The translations under genes and the position numbers were made by a program. A stretch of DNA of 58,230 nucleotides from Clostridiales bacterium (GTDB taxonomy: Bacteria; Bacillota; Clostridia; Oscillospirales; Oscillospiraceae): the NCBI GenBank assembly GCA_021203325.1, contig JAJQBL010000090.1, forward strand, positions 1 through 58,230. Reading direction: 5' to 3'. This document shows positions 42,893-55,357 of the stretch, in pieces. The notes below the pieces were generated by a model. It saw nothing but the letters and a program-made list of their open reading frames with translations, was not told the DNA's origin and ran no database searches. How positions within the stretch are numbered: the stretch's first letter is position 1; each line of letters begins with the position of its first letter.

Positions 42893-43408
42893 ATGAAATT
42901 GCTGGTGGTCGTAGATATGCAGAAGGACTTCGTAGACGGCGCACTTGGCACCGCCGAGGCGGTGGCCATCGTCCCGAAGGTGCGGGAAAAGATCGAGGGC
43001 TGCCGGGCGGCGGGCTGGACGGTGGTGTTCACCAGGGACACCCACACGCCGGACTACCTGACCACCCAGGAGGGGCGAAACCTGCCGGTGCCACACTGTA
43101 TTCAGGGCACGCCGGGGTGGGAAATCGTCCCGGAGCTGGCAACGGAGGGCTGCCTGATTCTGGACAAGCCCACCTTCGGCTCCCAGCAGCTGGCCCACTA
43201 TGTGGCCGGGCTGCAGGATTTGGAGGAGGTGCAGCTTGTGGGGCTCTGCACCGACATCTGCGTCATCTCCAACGCCCTGCTGGTGAAGGCGGCGGCGCCG
43301 GAGGTGCCGGTGTCCGTGGACGGGGCCTGCTGCGCCGGGGTCACCCCTGCCAGCCACGCCAACGCTTTGGCCGCCATGGCGATGTGTCAGGTCAAAATTT
43401 TGCCGTAA
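42893..43408 (+). CDS. Isochorismatase-family cysteine hydrolase (nicotinamidase-like)
   Basis: 171-residue cysteine hydrolase. The triad positions are visible: Asp in VVDMQKDFVDG (residue 8), a Lys in the central region (ILDKPTFGS) and the nucleophile Cys in GLCTDICVISNALL (about residue 122). The Asp-x-His metal-binding motif of true nicotinamidases shows only as RDTHTPDY, common to PncA-like proteins. Deamidation of nicotinamide is plausible but other amides are possible. It is probably monocistronic with its own strong promoter. AAGGATG precedes the ATG. Confidence 0.82.
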   Translation: MKLLVVVDMQKDFVDGALGTAEAVAIVPKVREKIEGCRAAGWTVVFTRDTHTPDYLTTQEGRNLPVPHCIQGTPGWEIVPELATEGCLILDKPTFGSQQLAHYVAGLQDLEEVQLVGLCTDICVISNALLVKAAAPEVPVSVDGACCAGVTPASHANALAAMAMCQVKILP

Positions 43409-43533
43409 CCCTGCGCGAGCTTTTTCATACTCATTCAGGATTCCTTTCACGTTCAGGCTGAAGCATAGCGCGAAAGCGGAACTGCCGCCTGACGGCGGAG
43501 GGGGTGTGTCGCCTCAGGTTGACGACATTGCCC

Positions 43534-44249
43534 TCACCCCAACTCCAGCACCTCCAAAATATGGTTGATTTCCCGGCAATTCACCGGCAGGGGCCGCTCC
43601 CTCGCCGGGGACTGCTCGGTGCGGATATAGCAGCTGTCCATCCCCACCGCTGCGGCCCCGTGGCAGTCGGCCAGGTCGTCGTTCCCCGTCATCAGACAGT
43701 CCTCCGGCCGGAGGCGGTATTGCCCCAGCAGCATCCGATAAAAGTGTGGGTCAGGCTTCTTCACCCCGGCGTCGGAGGACAGGAGGATGCCGTCAAAACA
43801 GTCCTCCAGCCCCAGGGCGTGCAGCTCCGGCCCGGTGAAGAGCCGCTGTGCGTTGGACAGCAGATAGACCCCCCTGCCCCGTCTCTTCAATTCCCGGAGC
43901 AGCCGCTCCGCCCCGTCAAAGAGGCGGAGCTTTTCCGTGGACAGGGTGCGGAAGGTGCGGGCCAGGGCGGCGATTTCCCGGTCAGACGCCTCCCGCCCTT
44001 TCGCGGCCAGCAGCCGCCGAAACACCGGGGCAATGTCGATTTCCGGTTGGGCGAATCTACCGGCACGCCGCAGGGCGTCCCCCTGACGCAACACTTCAAC
44101 GTGGTAGGCTGTCCGCAGTTCCTCCGGCCGATAGCAGACCCCCTGCCCCGCCAGGACGGAGCACAGCGCCTGCCAGAATGTGTCTTTGTACTCGTCCGTG
44201 TGGATGTCCACCAGGGTGCCGTACAGGTCAAAGAGATAGTTCCGGTACA

Positions 44250-44250
<1 letters not shown>
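43534..44250 (-). CDS. HAD-family hydrolase (YjjG/PGM-type)
   Basis: 238-residue phosphatase-like protein: FDLYGTLVDIH carries the nucleophile Asp and the acid/base position is substituted (DLYGT), as in several YjjG-like HADs. Motif II is YLLSNAQRL, motif III Lys lies in AGVKKPDPHFY, and motif IV is MTGNDDLADCHGA. The substrate is unknown; nucleotide or sugar phosphates are typical. Its ATG overlaps the stop of the alpha-glucosidase gene by one base, so it is the last gene of the maltodextrin operon and could act on beta-glucose or maltose phosphates, though the sequence does not look like PgmB. Confidence 0.85.
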
Positions 44251-47349
<3,099 letters not shown>

Positions 47350-47391
47350 CGGGTTCCCCCTTTCGTTTCGGTTTCCGGCTGCGTTCCTTCC

Positions 47392-49359
47392 TCATACCTT
47401 ATGTAAGGAAGGTAGCCCGTAACCTCCCTTTCCTTCCAGCGCCTCATACACCCGCAGCAGTTCCCCCACGCTCCAGGCCTGGGCAAAGCACCCGCGGGAG
47501 AAAGTGGGCACGCCCCCGTCGTAGATCTCCGGCAGCTGGCCCACGCAGCCCTCCCGGAGGGCGGCCTCTATGCCGTCCAGCTGGCGGCGCACCCGCTCTT
47601 TCGCGGCGGCGCTGTAGCCCTCGGTTTTCAGGTAGGCCAGGTAGTAGGCCCCCAGCGGATAGGCCCACACCGTCCCCTGATGGTAGGCCATGTCCCGCTG
47701 AAACTGGGGGCCGCCATAGGTGGCGTGGAACTCCGGGTCCTCCGGGTCCAGCGTCCGCAGCCCCACCGGGGTATACAGCCGGGCGAACACCGTCCGCACC
47801 GCCTGTTTCTCCTGCTCCGGGGGCAGCATGGTGAAGGGCAGGGACACCGCCCAAATCTGGTTGCAGCGAATCTGTCGGTCCGCCCTTGTGCCGGAAAGCA
47901 GGTCTTTCAGGCAGTGCTTGTCCTCCATCCAGAAGTTTTCCCGGAAGAACCGGCGGGTGCGCTCCGCCATGGCCCCATATGCGGCCCCATCCGCACCCGC
48001 CAGGGGGGCGAAACGCTCCAGAATCCGCAGGGCGTTGTACCAGTAGGCGTTGACCTCCACCGGCTTCCCGTGGCGGGGGGTGGGAAGGATGTCCCCCACC
48101 CGCACGTCCATCCAGGTCACCTGGTCCAGCCCCTCCCCTGCCGTCAGCAGGCCGTCCCCGTCCTGGCGGATGCCGTGGGCGGTGCCCCGCCGGTAACAGG
48201 CGACAATACGGGCCATGACGGGGTACGCCTCCCGGAGGAAGGCGTCGTCCCCTGTCCGCCAGTGGTAGAGATACACGTCGTTGATGAAGAGCAGCGCGGC
48301 GTCCACCGTATTGTACTCCGGCGCGGCGCTGCCCTCCGGGAACAGGTTGGGCAGCAGGCCCTCCCGCTCATAGGCCATAAAGGTCCGCAAAATGCTCTTC
48401 GCGTCCTGATACCGCCCGGTGGTCAGGGCGCAGCCGGGCAGGGCGATCATGGTGTCCCGGCCCCAGTCCTCAAAGAGGGGATAGCCCGCCAGAATGGTCT
48501 TGCCGCCGGTGGACTGCCGCCGGGAGAGAAATGCGTCGGCGCTGACCGCCAGCTGCCGGGCGGCGGGGGATTCCAGACCGCACAGGTCGGCCAGGCCCTC
48601 CACCCGCTGCCGGGCGGCCCGGAGGATGTCCCCCACCGGGCGGGTTTCCGGCCCGGTGGAGAACACTGCCTCCAGCACTTTCTCCGCCCCGGCGGGCACC
48701 GTCTGGCAGAGGCAGCAGTTGGACAGGGCCTGTCCCCTGCCCCGCCGCCCGTCCCTGGCGTCGTCCTCATAACGGAGCCACTGGCCGCGGAGGGGCCGGG
48801 GGACAAGGGTTCCGTTGGTTGAAACATGGAGCCGCAGTCCCTCTGCGGAAATCACATTCCCCTCCAGCGTCAGAGCCTGCCCCGGCTGCGGCTCCGCCCC
48901 CTTGGGGACAAAGAGCATCCAGGGGGTGACGGTCAGGGTGCAGGGTTCAGGGGTGTCGTTCCAAATGCGGTAGGTCACCGCCACCGTGTTCTCCTCAAAG
49001 GCCATGGCAAGGCGCTTCTCCACCTCCACCCCACGGACATGGTAGCGCCAGCAGGGCAGGCCGTCCCACCGGAAGGTGGAGAGCCAGCGCCAGCCGTCCT
49101 CCTCCCCGTCCTCCAACTGTTGGGCGGACAGGTGGATGGCGGTCTCCCCCACTGTCAGCGCCTCTTCCAGCCGGTGAATCAGGTTCCACCGCCGGTTGGG
49201 GGGCTGGGTGCAGGCCATCAGCACCGCCTGGTCACAGCGGCTCACGCCGCCGGTGATGGTCTGGGCGGAGAAGCCCCCCAGGCCGTTGGTCAGCAGCCAG
49301 CAGGTCTCCTGTCCCCGCCGGAGATTTGGAAAATCCTGCTTTCCATAGATAAAATTCAT
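47392..49359 (-). CDS. Glycogen debranching enzyme (amylo-alpha-1,6-glucosidase, GH133)
   Basis: 655-residue bacterial/archaeal-type debranching enzyme. The N-terminal GDE_N domain (about 1-240) starts WLLTNGLGGFSAQTITGG. The C-terminal (alpha/alpha)6 barrel carries LAGYPLFEDWGRDTMIALPG, EYNTVDAALLFINDVYLY and the ending PEIYDGGVPTFSRGCFAQAWS, where candidate catalytic acids lie. It removes single alpha-1,6 glucose stubs from glycogen or limit dextrins. It lies between pullulanase and malQ in the maltodextrin operon; there is no signal peptide. Confidence 0.93.
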   Translation of the reverse strand: MNFIYGKQDFPNLRRGQETCWLLTNGLGGFSAQTITGGVSRCDQAVLMACTQPPNRRWNLIHRLEEALTVGETAIHLSAQQLEDGEEDGWRWLSTFRWDGLPCWRYHVRGVEVEKRLAMAFEENTVAVTYRIWNDTPEPCTLTVTPWMLFVPKGAEPQPGQALTLEGNVISAEGLRLHVSTNGTLVPRPLRGQWLRYEDDARDGRRGRGQALSNCCLCQTVPAGAEKVLEAVFSTGPETRPVGDILRAARQRVEGLADLCGLESPAARQLAVSADAFLSRRQSTGGKTILAGYPLFEDWGRDTMIALPGCALTTGRYQDAKSILRTFMAYEREGLLPNLFPEGSAAPEYNTVDAALLFINDVYLYHWRTGDDAFLREAYPVMARIVACYRRGTAHGIRQDGDGLLTAGEGLDQVTWMDVRVGDILPTPRHGKPVEVNAYWYNALRILERFAPLAGADGAAYGAMAERTRRFFRENFWMEDKHCLKDLLSGTRADRQIRCNQIWAVSLPFTMLPPEQEKQAVRTVFARLYTPVGLRTLDPEDPEFHATYGGPQFQRDMAYHQGTVWAYPLGAYYLAYLKTEGYSAAAKERVRRQLDGIEAALREGCVGQLPEIYDGGVPTFSRGCFAQAWSVGELLRVYEALEGKGGYGLPSLHKV

Positions 49360-49381
49360 GACGATTCCCTCTCTCCCGGCG

Positions 49382-51331
49382 TTATTGTTCAGCGGACTGC
49401 CTGCCCAGCACCAGGGCGGACACCGGCCCCACCTCCGGCCGTTTCAGCCTCCGGGCCTTCTGCCACAGGAAACTGTTCCTGCCGCTGGCCAGCACCTGCC
49501 ACTCCCCCGGCGCGATGTCCAGCGCCGCCGGGCTGTCGCCTGCGTTCCAGACGATGAGCAGCTCCTGCCACCGTTCCGAGGGGCGGTTGTCCACCCGGAA
49601 GGAGACGCATTGCTCATTATAAATATGTTCCCCCCGGATGCGGTCTTTGGCGGCGGCGGTTTTGTCGCAGAGGCCGGGGAGCTGCTTCCTGAGGGCGATG
49701 AGCCCCCGGTAGTAATCCACCAGCCCCCGGTTCTGCCAGGCCCGCGCCCAGTCGATTTGATTCAGCTCCGGGGAGGCGTTGTAAGTGTTGTCCAGCCCCT
49801 GCTTCGTCCGGGCGAACTCCTCCCCCGCCAGCAGGAAGAGCCTGCCCTGACAGGTGAACAGCATGGCCGCCGCCAGCCGGTTGACCCGGAGGAGTTTGGG
49901 GTCCATCCGGTCATATCGCCGTTTGGGGTCCAGGGTGTAGACCAGCTTATCCCACAGGGTTTGATTGTCGTGGGCGGAGAGGTAGGTGATGACCTGGGAG
50001 GGGGCGGCGGCGGAGAACCGCTGCCCCGGGCGGCACCACCCGGCGGCGCAGCGCAGCGCCTCCGACTCAAGGCCGGTTCCGCCGTTGACGAAGCCCACGC
50101 TGCCCAGCGCCAGGGCGCTGCCCTTCACGGTGTCCCGGGTGGCGTCGCAGAAGGCCCCGATCTCCAAATCCATCCCGGACAGATGGGCGGTGTCCGCCGG
50201 AAGGCTGCCCTCCGCCAGGTTGGAGGCCCCGGCCCCCCAGGGCTCGCCGTAGACCAGCTTCTCCCCACGGCCCCAGCGGTCGTCCAGAGCGGCGCGGACC
50301 GCCTCCATGGTCTTCGTGTCCAGCAGGCCCATCAGGTCGAACCGGAAGCCGTCCATGTGGTATTCCTCCGCCCAGTAGAGGACGGATTCCACGATGTACC
50401 GGCGGCACATCTCCCGCTCGCTGGCGATGTCGTTGCCGCAGGCGGAACCGTCGGACCAGCTGCCGTCTGGGTTGGTGCGGTAATAGTAACCGGGGACTGT
50501 CCGCTCCAGACAGGAGTCCCGGTGGCTGGTGTGGTTATAGACCACGTCCATCACCACCCGCAGCCCGTTCCGGTGGAGGGCCTGCACCAGCGCCTTCAGC
50601 TCCCGGATGCGGACCGCCCCCCTGTCCGGGTCGGTGGCGTAGGAGCCCTCCGGCACGTTGTAGTGGACGGGGTTATAGCCCCAGTTGTACTCTGTGGGGT
50701 CGCCCCCCTCGTCCACCTGGTCGAAGTCAAAGACGGGCATCAGCTGGACGTGGGTGATGCCCAGCCGTTTCAGGTAGTCGATGCCGGTGGGGTACTGCCC
50801 CTCACCGTACAGGGTGGTGCCGGTGTGGGTGAAGGCCAGGTATTTGCCCCGAAAGTCGGTGAAAAATCCGCCGCTCTCCGCCCAGGAGAAGTCCCTGACG
50901 TGGAGCTCATAGATGATGTCCTCCGGCGGCCGGGGCGGCGGGGCGTCCTCCCCCCAGCCCTCCGGGTCGGTGCGGCGCAGGTTCACCGCCATGCTCCGCA
51001 GCCCGTTCCTGCCGCAGGCACGGGCGCAGGGGTCGGTGGTGTCCCGGCTGACGCCGTCCACCGTGACGGCATAATCGTAGTAAACGCCGTCCAAATCCCC
51101 CGGACAGACCCGGGTCCACAGGCCCCGGCGTCCCCGTTCCAAGGGCAGGGTGCTGTATGGCTCCCCCCTGCTGCCGTCCCGGTAAAGCCGCAGCGTGACC
51201 CGGTCAGCGGTGGGGGCCCACAGGCGGAATGTGGTCTCCCCGGGGTCGCAGAAGGCGCCCAGGGCGGTTCCGGCGGGAGGATACTCCTCCCATGTGGGAG
51301 AAGGTTCAGCTTGCAATTTCTGGAAATTCAT
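49382..51331 (-). CDS. pulA: Type I pullulanase (GH13)
   Basis: Hydrolyses alpha-1,6 branch points of pullulan, amylopectin or limit dextrins. The 649 residues start with a CBM48-like beta domain (about 20-110). The type I pullulanase marker YNWGYNPVHYN follows, then the nucleophile Asp in DGFRFDLMG (about 330), the acid/base Glu in VYGEPWGAG (about 362) and the third Asp in LSAHDNQTLWDK. It has no signal peptide, so it acts in the cytoplasm on imported dextrins. No clear ribosome site precedes the ATG at 51331; instead the U-tract of a terminator-like hairpin lies there, so the true start or mode of initiation is uncertain. Confidence 0.93.
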   Translation of the reverse strand: MNFQKLQAEPSPTWEEYPPAGTALGAFCDPGETTFRLWAPTADRVTLRLYRDGSRGEPYSTLPLERGRRGLWTRVCPGDLDGVYYDYAVTVDGVSRDTTDPCARACGRNGLRSMAVNLRRTDPEGWGEDAPPPRPPEDIIYELHVRDFSWAESGGFFTDFRGKYLAFTHTGTTLYGEGQYPTGIDYLKRLGITHVQLMPVFDFDQVDEGGDPTEYNWGYNPVHYNVPEGSYATDPDRGAVRIRELKALVQALHRNGLRVVMDVVYNHTSHRDSCLERTVPGYYYRTNPDGSWSDGSACGNDIASEREMCRRYIVESVLYWAEEYHMDGFRFDLMGLLDTKTMEAVRAALDDRWGRGEKLVYGEPWGAGASNLAEGSLPADTAHLSGMDLEIGAFCDATRDTVKGSALALGSVGFVNGGTGLESEALRCAAGWCRPGQRFSAAAPSQVITYLSAHDNQTLWDKLVYTLDPKRRYDRMDPKLLRVNRLAAAMLFTCQGRLFLLAGEEFARTKQGLDNTYNASPELNQIDWARAWQNRGLVDYYRGLIALRKQLPGLCDKTAAAKDRIRGEHIYNEQCVSFRVDNRPSERWQELLIVWNAGDSPAALDIAPGEWQVLASGRNSFLWQKARRLKRPEVGPVSALVLGRQSAEQ

Positions 51332-51337
51332 AGTAGC

Positions 51338-51394
51338 AAAAAGGCGGGCATGGCGCAGACAGTTGATATTGCCTTCTGCCTGGCACCATGCCCG
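51338..51394 (-). terminator. Terminator-like hairpin between malG and pulA
   Basis: A 9-bp stem (51345-51353 with 51386-51394), with additional pairing inside the 32-base loop and five T on the minus strand directly after. It would lower expression of the enzyme genes relative to the transporter genes unless read through. Confidence 0.7.
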
Positions 51395-51429
51395 TTGACG
51401 AGGTGAAGTGGTTGCTTACGGGGCTGGGG

Positions 51430-52308
51430 TCAGCCCTTGACTGCGCCGGTCATGCCGTTCACATAATACTTCTGCATTTTCAGGAACAGGGCGGCGATGG
51501 GGATGGAGATGATCACCGCACCCGCGGCGAAGCAGGTGTACCAGTTGTCGATATACTCCTTCTCCAGCATCTTCCACAGGCCGATGGCCACGGTGTACTG
51601 GTCGGAGTTTGCCCGGCAGATGACCTTGGCAAAGATGAAGTCCACCCAGGGGCTGATGAAAGAGGTCAGGGCGGTGTACACCACGATGGGCTTGGACAGG
51701 GGCAGCACCATTTTGGTGAAAATCTGCCACTTGGTGCAGCCGTCCAGCATGGCGGCCTCGTCGATCTCGTGGGGGATGGTGTCAAAGAAGCCCTTGGAGA
51801 TCTGGAAGCCCAGGGCGGAGCCGCCGGAGTAGCACAGAATCAGGGCCAGGCGAATCAGGCTGCCCTCCGTCAGGCCCACGGCCTTCAAGATAAAGTATAC
51901 CGCAACCATGGACATAAATCCAGGGAAAAGTCCCAGAATCATGGCCATATTCATATAGGGCTTCCGCAGGCGGAACTTCAGCCGGGACAGGCAGAAGGAG
52001 GCGGACAGCACGAAGAAGGTGGCCAGGAGGCAGGAGCAGACGGCGATGATCAGGGTGTTCAGGAACATTTTGGGGAAGTTCAGAACGGTGGTGTCGGTGA
52101 ACAGCTTGATGTAGTTGTCCAGCGTCAGGGACTTGGGGAAGAAGGTGGACACATAGGAGCCCTTCTCCGCCCGGAAGCTGGTCATGATGACCCAGAACAC
52201 CGGGAAGACCCAGATGGCTGCCAGCACCGCCAGGATGATGTGGACGATGACGTTGGTGCGGGTGCGCCGCGCCTTTGCGCTTTCGATTTTCTTTTCCTTG
52301 CTGCTCAT
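51430..52308 (-). CDS. malG: Maltodextrin ABC transporter permease (MalG-type)
   Basis: 292-residue integral membrane permease with six membrane segments and a basic N-terminus. The EAA loop that docks the ATPase is IDEAAMLDGCTKWQIFTKMV (about residue 190-210). It pairs with the MalF-type protein whose gene ends 3 bases upstream, and with the binding protein encoded first in the operon. No ATPase gene is present in this window, so a shared MsmX-like ATPase is likely. Confidence 0.92.
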   Translation of the reverse strand: MSSKEKKIESAKARRTRTNVIVHIILAVLAAIWVFPVFWVIMTSFRAEKGSYVSTFFPKSLTLDNYIKLFTDTTVLNFPKMFLNTLIIAVCSCLLATFFVLSASFCLSRLKFRLRKPYMNMAMILGLFPGFMSMVAVYFILKAVGLTEGSLIRLALILCYSGGSALGFQISKGFFDTIPHEIDEAAMLDGCTKWQIFTKMVLPLSKPIVVYTALTSFISPWVDFIFAKVICRANSDQYTVAIGLWKMLEKEYIDNWYTCFAAGAVIISIPIAALFLKMQKYYVNGMTGAVKG

Positions 52309-52311
52309 GAT

Positions 52312-53703
52312 TTAGAAGCCTCCTTCCTCTTTGTAGGACTTGCTGTTGCGGTAGGTCAGCAGCGAGCCGATGGCCAGAATCACGAAGGTCAGGATGCCCA
52401 CCACTGCGCCGATGTTGTAATACTGATTGTCAATGGTCAGCTTATACAGCCAGGTCACCAGCAGGTCGGTGTCGCCGGCGGTGGAGGACAGGTTGGTCAC
52501 CGGGTCGCCGCCGGACAGCAGGTAGATCACGTTGAAGTTGTTCACGTTGCCGGTGAAGGTGGCGATCAGATAGGGGGTGGTGACGTAGAACATATAGGGC
52601 AGGGTGATGTGGAAGAACTGCTGCACCGCGTTGGCCCCGTCAATGGAGGCCGCCTCATACAGGTCGCCGGGGATGTTCTGGAGGACGCCGGTGAGCTGGA
52701 GCAGGGTGTAGGGCACGCCCACCCAGATGTTGATGACGATGACCGTCACCCTGGCCCAGGTGGTGTTGGTGAAGAAGGGCAGGCTGGCGTCCGAGGCGAT
52801 GAGGCCCAGCTGCCGCAGCAGCACGTTCACCGCGCCCTCGGGTTGGAGCATGGTGCGCATAATCAGCAGAGAGACGAACATGGGCACCGCGCAGGACAGC
52901 ACGAAGCAGAACCGCCAGAAGCCCTTGGCCCGGGTCCCCTTCCGGTTGATGAGGAGGGCCAGGATCATACCGGCAAAGTAGTTGGTGAAGGTGGCGAAGA
53001 AGGCCCAGACCAGCGTCCAGCCCAGGACGGACCAGAAGGTGCTGCCCAGCACGCTGCTGCCGTCAAACAGGGTGGCGAAGTTCTCCAGCCCCACCCAGTC
53101 GAACAGCACCAGATGGTTGTCAATCTTGCTGTAGTTGGTGAAGGCCATGCAGATCATGAAGATCAGCGGCAGGATGGTCAGGGCGCAGATGAAGAACATG
53201 GGCGGGGCCATCATGGTCCACTGGAGCTTCTCATCCAGCAGGGTCTTCAAATCCTCTTTGAAGGTGCGGACATGGCGGCCCTGCTTCGTCAGGGACTCGG
53301 CCTGGTAGGCGCTCTTCACGGTGCCCCGCCAGATCCAGAACATCACCAGGGTCAGGATAATGGTGGCGATGCCGTAGAGCAGGATCAGAATGGACTGGTC
53401 GCCGGAGGTGTAGAGGTAGACCTGTAACTCCTCGTTCCAGACCTCCTCCTGCTCCACAGTGCCCAGGCCGGGCAGCCGGGACAGGCTGTAGAAGCCGAAG
53501 GAGCACATATAGACCAGATAGGCGATCTCCACCGCCAGGAAAATCAGGCCCTTGGCCACCTGCTTATGGGCCATGTTGCCCAGGCCCATGATCAGGGCGG
53601 AGGCTTTGGTCAGGGGGCCGCCGTCCCGGAGGGCCTCGGTGACAGTGCAGAAGCTGGTGCCCTCCCGCTGGCGGGACGTCGCTTTCTTACTCAGTAAGTT
53701 CAT
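52312..53703 (-). CDS. malF: Maltodextrin ABC transporter permease (MalF-type)
   Basis: 463-residue permease, long as expected for MalF proteins of maltose-type importers. It has extra N-terminal membrane segments (about 50-75 and 105-130) before the usual six. The EAA loop reads DLYEAASIDGANAVQQFFHI near residue 360. The segment FNVIYLLSGGDP is typical of the family. The gene lies between the binding protein gene (15-base gap) and malG. Confidence 0.92.
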   Translation of the reverse strand: MNLLSKKATSRQREGTSFCTVTEALRDGGPLTKASALIMGLGNMAHKQVAKGLIFLAVEIAYLVYMCSFGFYSLSRLPGLGTVEQEEVWNEELQVYLYTSGDQSILILLYGIATIILTLVMFWIWRGTVKSAYQAESLTKQGRHVRTFKEDLKTLLDEKLQWTMMAPPMFFICALTILPLIFMICMAFTNYSKIDNHLVLFDWVGLENFATLFDGSSVLGSTFWSVLGWTLVWAFFATFTNYFAGMILALLINRKGTRAKGFWRFCFVLSCAVPMFVSLLIMRTMLQPEGAVNVLLRQLGLIASDASLPFFTNTTWARVTVIVINIWVGVPYTLLQLTGVLQNIPGDLYEAASIDGANAVQQFFHITLPYMFYVTTPYLIATFTGNVNNFNVIYLLSGGDPVTNLSSTAGDTDLLVTWLYKLTIDNQYYNIGAVVGILTFVILAIGSLLTYRNSKSYKEEGGF

Positions 53704-53718
53704 TTCATTCCCCTCCTC

Positions 53719-54957
53719 TTAGCTGATGCCGTTGCTGTTCATGGCTTCGTTCATGGCCACGGTCTGTTCCTCCGCGTTGTCATGGGTGGTGGTGCCGTTG
53801 CGGATGGACTTGCCCATGTTCTCCACCGGCGTCCAGCAGTTGCCCATGGCGGAGACGAAGGGCTGGAGGATGGAGGTGTAGTCAAAGGTGTTGTTCTGGG
53901 CGATGACCACCGGGTCGTTCTGAATGTCCTCCTGCTCCAGCAGGTCGGTGTTGCAGGGGATGACGCTGCGGAGCTGATAGTGCAGCAGCTGGCACTCGGC
54001 GGAGCCCAGGTAGACCGCCAGCTCCACCGCCGCCACCATATACTCGGAGTGGGCGTTGACGCCGATGGCCTTGGAACCGGCGTAGGCGTACATCTGCTTC
54101 GTCTCACCGTTCAGCTCAAAGGTGGGCAGGGCGGCGGCCCCCAGGTTGTCCCCCAGAATCTCCTTGACGCTCCCATAGTCCCAGGAGCCGGAGAAGATGG
54201 CGCTGATGCTGCCGTCCCGGAGGCCGGCCATGCCGGAGCCATCGGCGTCCACCACGAAGTTGGAGTTGGCCAGGAGGTCAATGAGGTAGTTGGTCACCTC
54301 CACGGCGTTCTCGCCGCCGAAGTCCACCCCCAGCTCCTCCTGGGTGCCGTCCCCAAAGAGGGTGCAGCCGTTGCCGATGTAGAAGGCGGGGAGGTACCAG
54401 GAGTTGGTGAAGGGGAAGGAGACCACGCCCTTCTCCAGCATGGCGTCCAGGCTCTGCACGTCCTCCTCCGTGAAGACGCTGGCGTCATAGTACAGGAACC
54501 AGGTGTTGGTGGTGTAGGGCACGCCGTAGAGGTAGCCGTCCACGGTGACGGAGTCCAGCAGGGTGTCGCTGGTGGTGGCCCGGATCTCCTCCTCGTAGAT
54601 GCCGCCGAACTTGGCCAGGGCCTGGGCGTCGGTCAGGGTGGTGATGGTGTCGTTGGCGTACATGAATACGTCCGCGCTGGCCTCCGGGTCCTGGGCCACC
54701 GAGTCCGCCGCCGTGGCCTCGTCCGCCACGCCGTAGACAAAGGTGATGTCCCACTCCGGATGCAGGGCCGCGAAGTTCTCGCAGCAGGTCTGGAGCCACG
54801 CCCCGCTGTCCTCGGACTGATCCTCAGATGGGGACCAGACCATCAGCCGGATGGACTCCGTTTCGCTGTCCCCGCTGACGCCGGAACAGCCGGTGAGCAC
54901 CAGCAGGAAGGCCAGAGCCGTCACTGCCGCTGCTGTGCGCATGAGTTTTCTGCGCAT
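53719..54957 (-). CDS. Maltose/maltodextrin-binding lipoprotein (ABC transporter)
   Basis: 412-residue extracellular solute-binding protein (family 1). The signal peptide ends in the lipobox LTGC, so the mature protein is anchored by Cys 24 or so. The mature part has the binding-protein layout: a first lobe with IRLMVWSPSEDQ, then YANDTITTLTDAQALAKFGG and NTWFLYYDASVFTEEDV. The sugar is inferred from the pullulanase, malQ and glucosidase genes downstream. It is the first gene of the eight-gene operon and usually the most expressed. Confidence 0.9.
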   Translation of the reverse strand: MRRKLMRTAAAVTALAFLLVLTGCSGVSGDSETESIRLMVWSPSEDQSEDSGAWLQTCCENFAALHPEWDITFVYGVADEATAADSVAQDPEASADVFMYANDTITTLTDAQALAKFGGIYEEEIRATTSDTLLDSVTVDGYLYGVPYTTNTWFLYYDASVFTEEDVQSLDAMLEKGVVSFPFTNSWYLPAFYIGNGCTLFGDGTQEELGVDFGGENAVEVTNYLIDLLANSNFVVDADGSGMAGLRDGSISAIFSGSWDYGSVKEILGDNLGAAALPTFELNGETKQMYAYAGSKAIGVNAHSEYMVAAVELAVYLGSAECQLLHYQLRSVIPCNTDLLEQEDIQNDPVVIAQNNTFDYTSILQPFVSAMGNCWTPVENMGKSIRNGTTTHDNAEEQTVAMNEAMNSNGIS

Positions 54958-54983
54958 GTTTACATCCCTCCTTACGGATTTGC

Positions 54984-55014
54984 ACTTAGCGCCTCTTTTC
55001 TTGTTTCGCTAAGT
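54984..55014. promoter_or_regulatory. Candidate LacI-type operator in the mal leader
   Basis: ACTTAGCG at 54984-54991 and CGCTAAGT at 55007-55014 form a perfect 8-bp inverted repeat with a 15-base spacer. A second TTTCGTTAG-like copy follows at 55014-55022. It lies just downstream of the mal start site, suiting repression by the divergent LacI-type protein. Confidence 0.6.
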
Positions 55015-55027
55015 TTCGTTAGGACAG

Positions 55028-55057
55028 ATTATAGACCTTTCAGAAAGAAGCTGTCAA
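55028..55057 (-). promoter_or_regulatory. Promoter of the maltodextrin operon
   Basis: On the minus strand TTGACA (55052-55057), an 18-base spacer and TATAAT (55028-55033): consensus boxes, so the operon needs repression rather than activation. Bases 55060-55250 show no gene. Confidence 0.88.
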
Positions 55058-55257
55058 GAGATTTTATGGGATTCTTCCCCTGTTTCTCTGTTTTGCACAA
55101 TCGAAATCGTCTGTTTTTGTCTGTTATCACAAATACCCTGACCGAAATCATGCGAAACGTTCTGCTGTTTCCCTCGGGGCCTCCGTCTGTGGCAGGCCGG
55201 GAAGCGGGCCGGTGAACCGTACTCGCAGGAACGGCTGCGGTTTATTTGAAAAAGGGA

Positions 55258-55286
55258 TTGCTTTTCCGGGGGCAATCCTTTATAAT
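55258..55286 (+). promoter_or_regulatory. Promoter of the LacI-type gene
   Basis: TTGCTT (55258-55263), a 17-base spacer and TATAAT (55281-55286). A GGATTGC...GCAATCC inverted repeat (55256-55279) overlaps it and could be a second operator for autoregulation. Confidence 0.75.
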
Positions 55287-55357
55287 GACCTTTGTATCAA
55301 CAGGTGGAAGGAACCGAAACGCGGGCGGCACCGCTGCGGGTCAAAGGACAATAGGAT

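Noticed and set aside
49358-53427. Long plus-strand frames opposite pulA, malG and malF
   Set aside because: Antisense shadows produced by GC-rich third codon positions; the minus-strand frames have clear families.
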